Origin: Diplonema papillatum
Lineage: Eukaryota > Euglenozoa > Diplonemea > Diplonemida > Diplonemidae
DNA: 64,000 nucleotides
NCBI GenBank assembly: GCA_030068145.1
Contig: JAPJBO010000754.1
Span: 47,938-111,937, forward strand
Reading direction: 5' to 3'
Shown here: piece by piece, positions 63,984-64,000 of the stretch
Numbering within the stretch: position 1 is the stretch's first letter
How the letters are laid out: every line of letters begins with the position of its first letter
Notes under the pieces: model-generated
Seen by the model: only the letters and a program-made list of their open reading frames with translations
Database searches by the model: none
What the model was told of the DNA's origin: nothing
Translations under genes and position numbers: made by a program

Positions 63984-64000
63984 GGTACCAAACGTGGCAC

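Overview
The window reads as nuclear DNA of a repeat-rich unicellular eukaryote. Host genes carry spliceosomal introns with GT..AG borders. The intergenic and intronic space is dominated by retrotransposons, terminal-inverted-repeat (TIR) elements, minisatellites and long G/C or A/T homopolymers. A protist alga or alveolate (for example a chromerid) is a reasonable guess from the CaMKK-like kinase, the tyrosine-recombinase retroelements and the polyQ-rich proteins, but nothing in the window fixes the species.

Layout. 1-3.1 kb (minus): 5' part of a non-LTR retrotransposon (gag-like ORF1, OTU cysteine protease, APE-type endonuclease), running off the left edge. 3.4-6.4 kb (minus): a damaged tyrosine-recombinase (YR) retrotransposon, order gag-YR-RT/RNase H. 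7.5-19.6 kb (minus): one host gene reconstructed from five phase-compatible exons, a CaMKK/SNF1-activating-type protein kinase with a long disordered tail. Its 5.1-kb second intron holds a TIR element, into which a second, intact-looking YR retrotransposon (13.85-17.75 kb, plus strand) is inserted. 19.6-36.3 kb: mostly non-coding, with dispersed repeats and a 1.6-kb TIR element carrying a 59-bp minisatellite. 37.3-40.2 kb (minus): Kelch-repeat protein with 55 uninterrupted CAG codons. 41.8-43.2 kb (minus): three-exon coiled-coil protein. 45-46.3 kb: two small TIR elements. 46.8-47.3 and 48.5-49.5 kb (minus): two small host-like genes. 49.7-64 kb: nested TIR elements, among them one with about 450-bp inverted repeats around a 114-codon ORF, a truncated hAT transposase gene, an element with 8-bp target duplication, and six copies of a ~210-bp MITE.

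The main unexpected pattern is shared ORF organisation. In all three retroelements the gag-like ORF is followed in the SAME frame by the next enzyme ORF, separated only by TGA. The downstream catalytic region then lies in the -1 frame (YR to RT in both YR elements; OTU to endonuclease in the LINE). This suggests recoding by stop readthrough plus -1 frameshift, although mutation cannot be excluded from one copy of each. The second recurring theme is TIR elements whose arms are built of inverted minisatellite arrays.

Limits: exon borders come from splice consensus and reading-frame phase only, repeat borders are by eye, and family names rest on motifs, not database searches.
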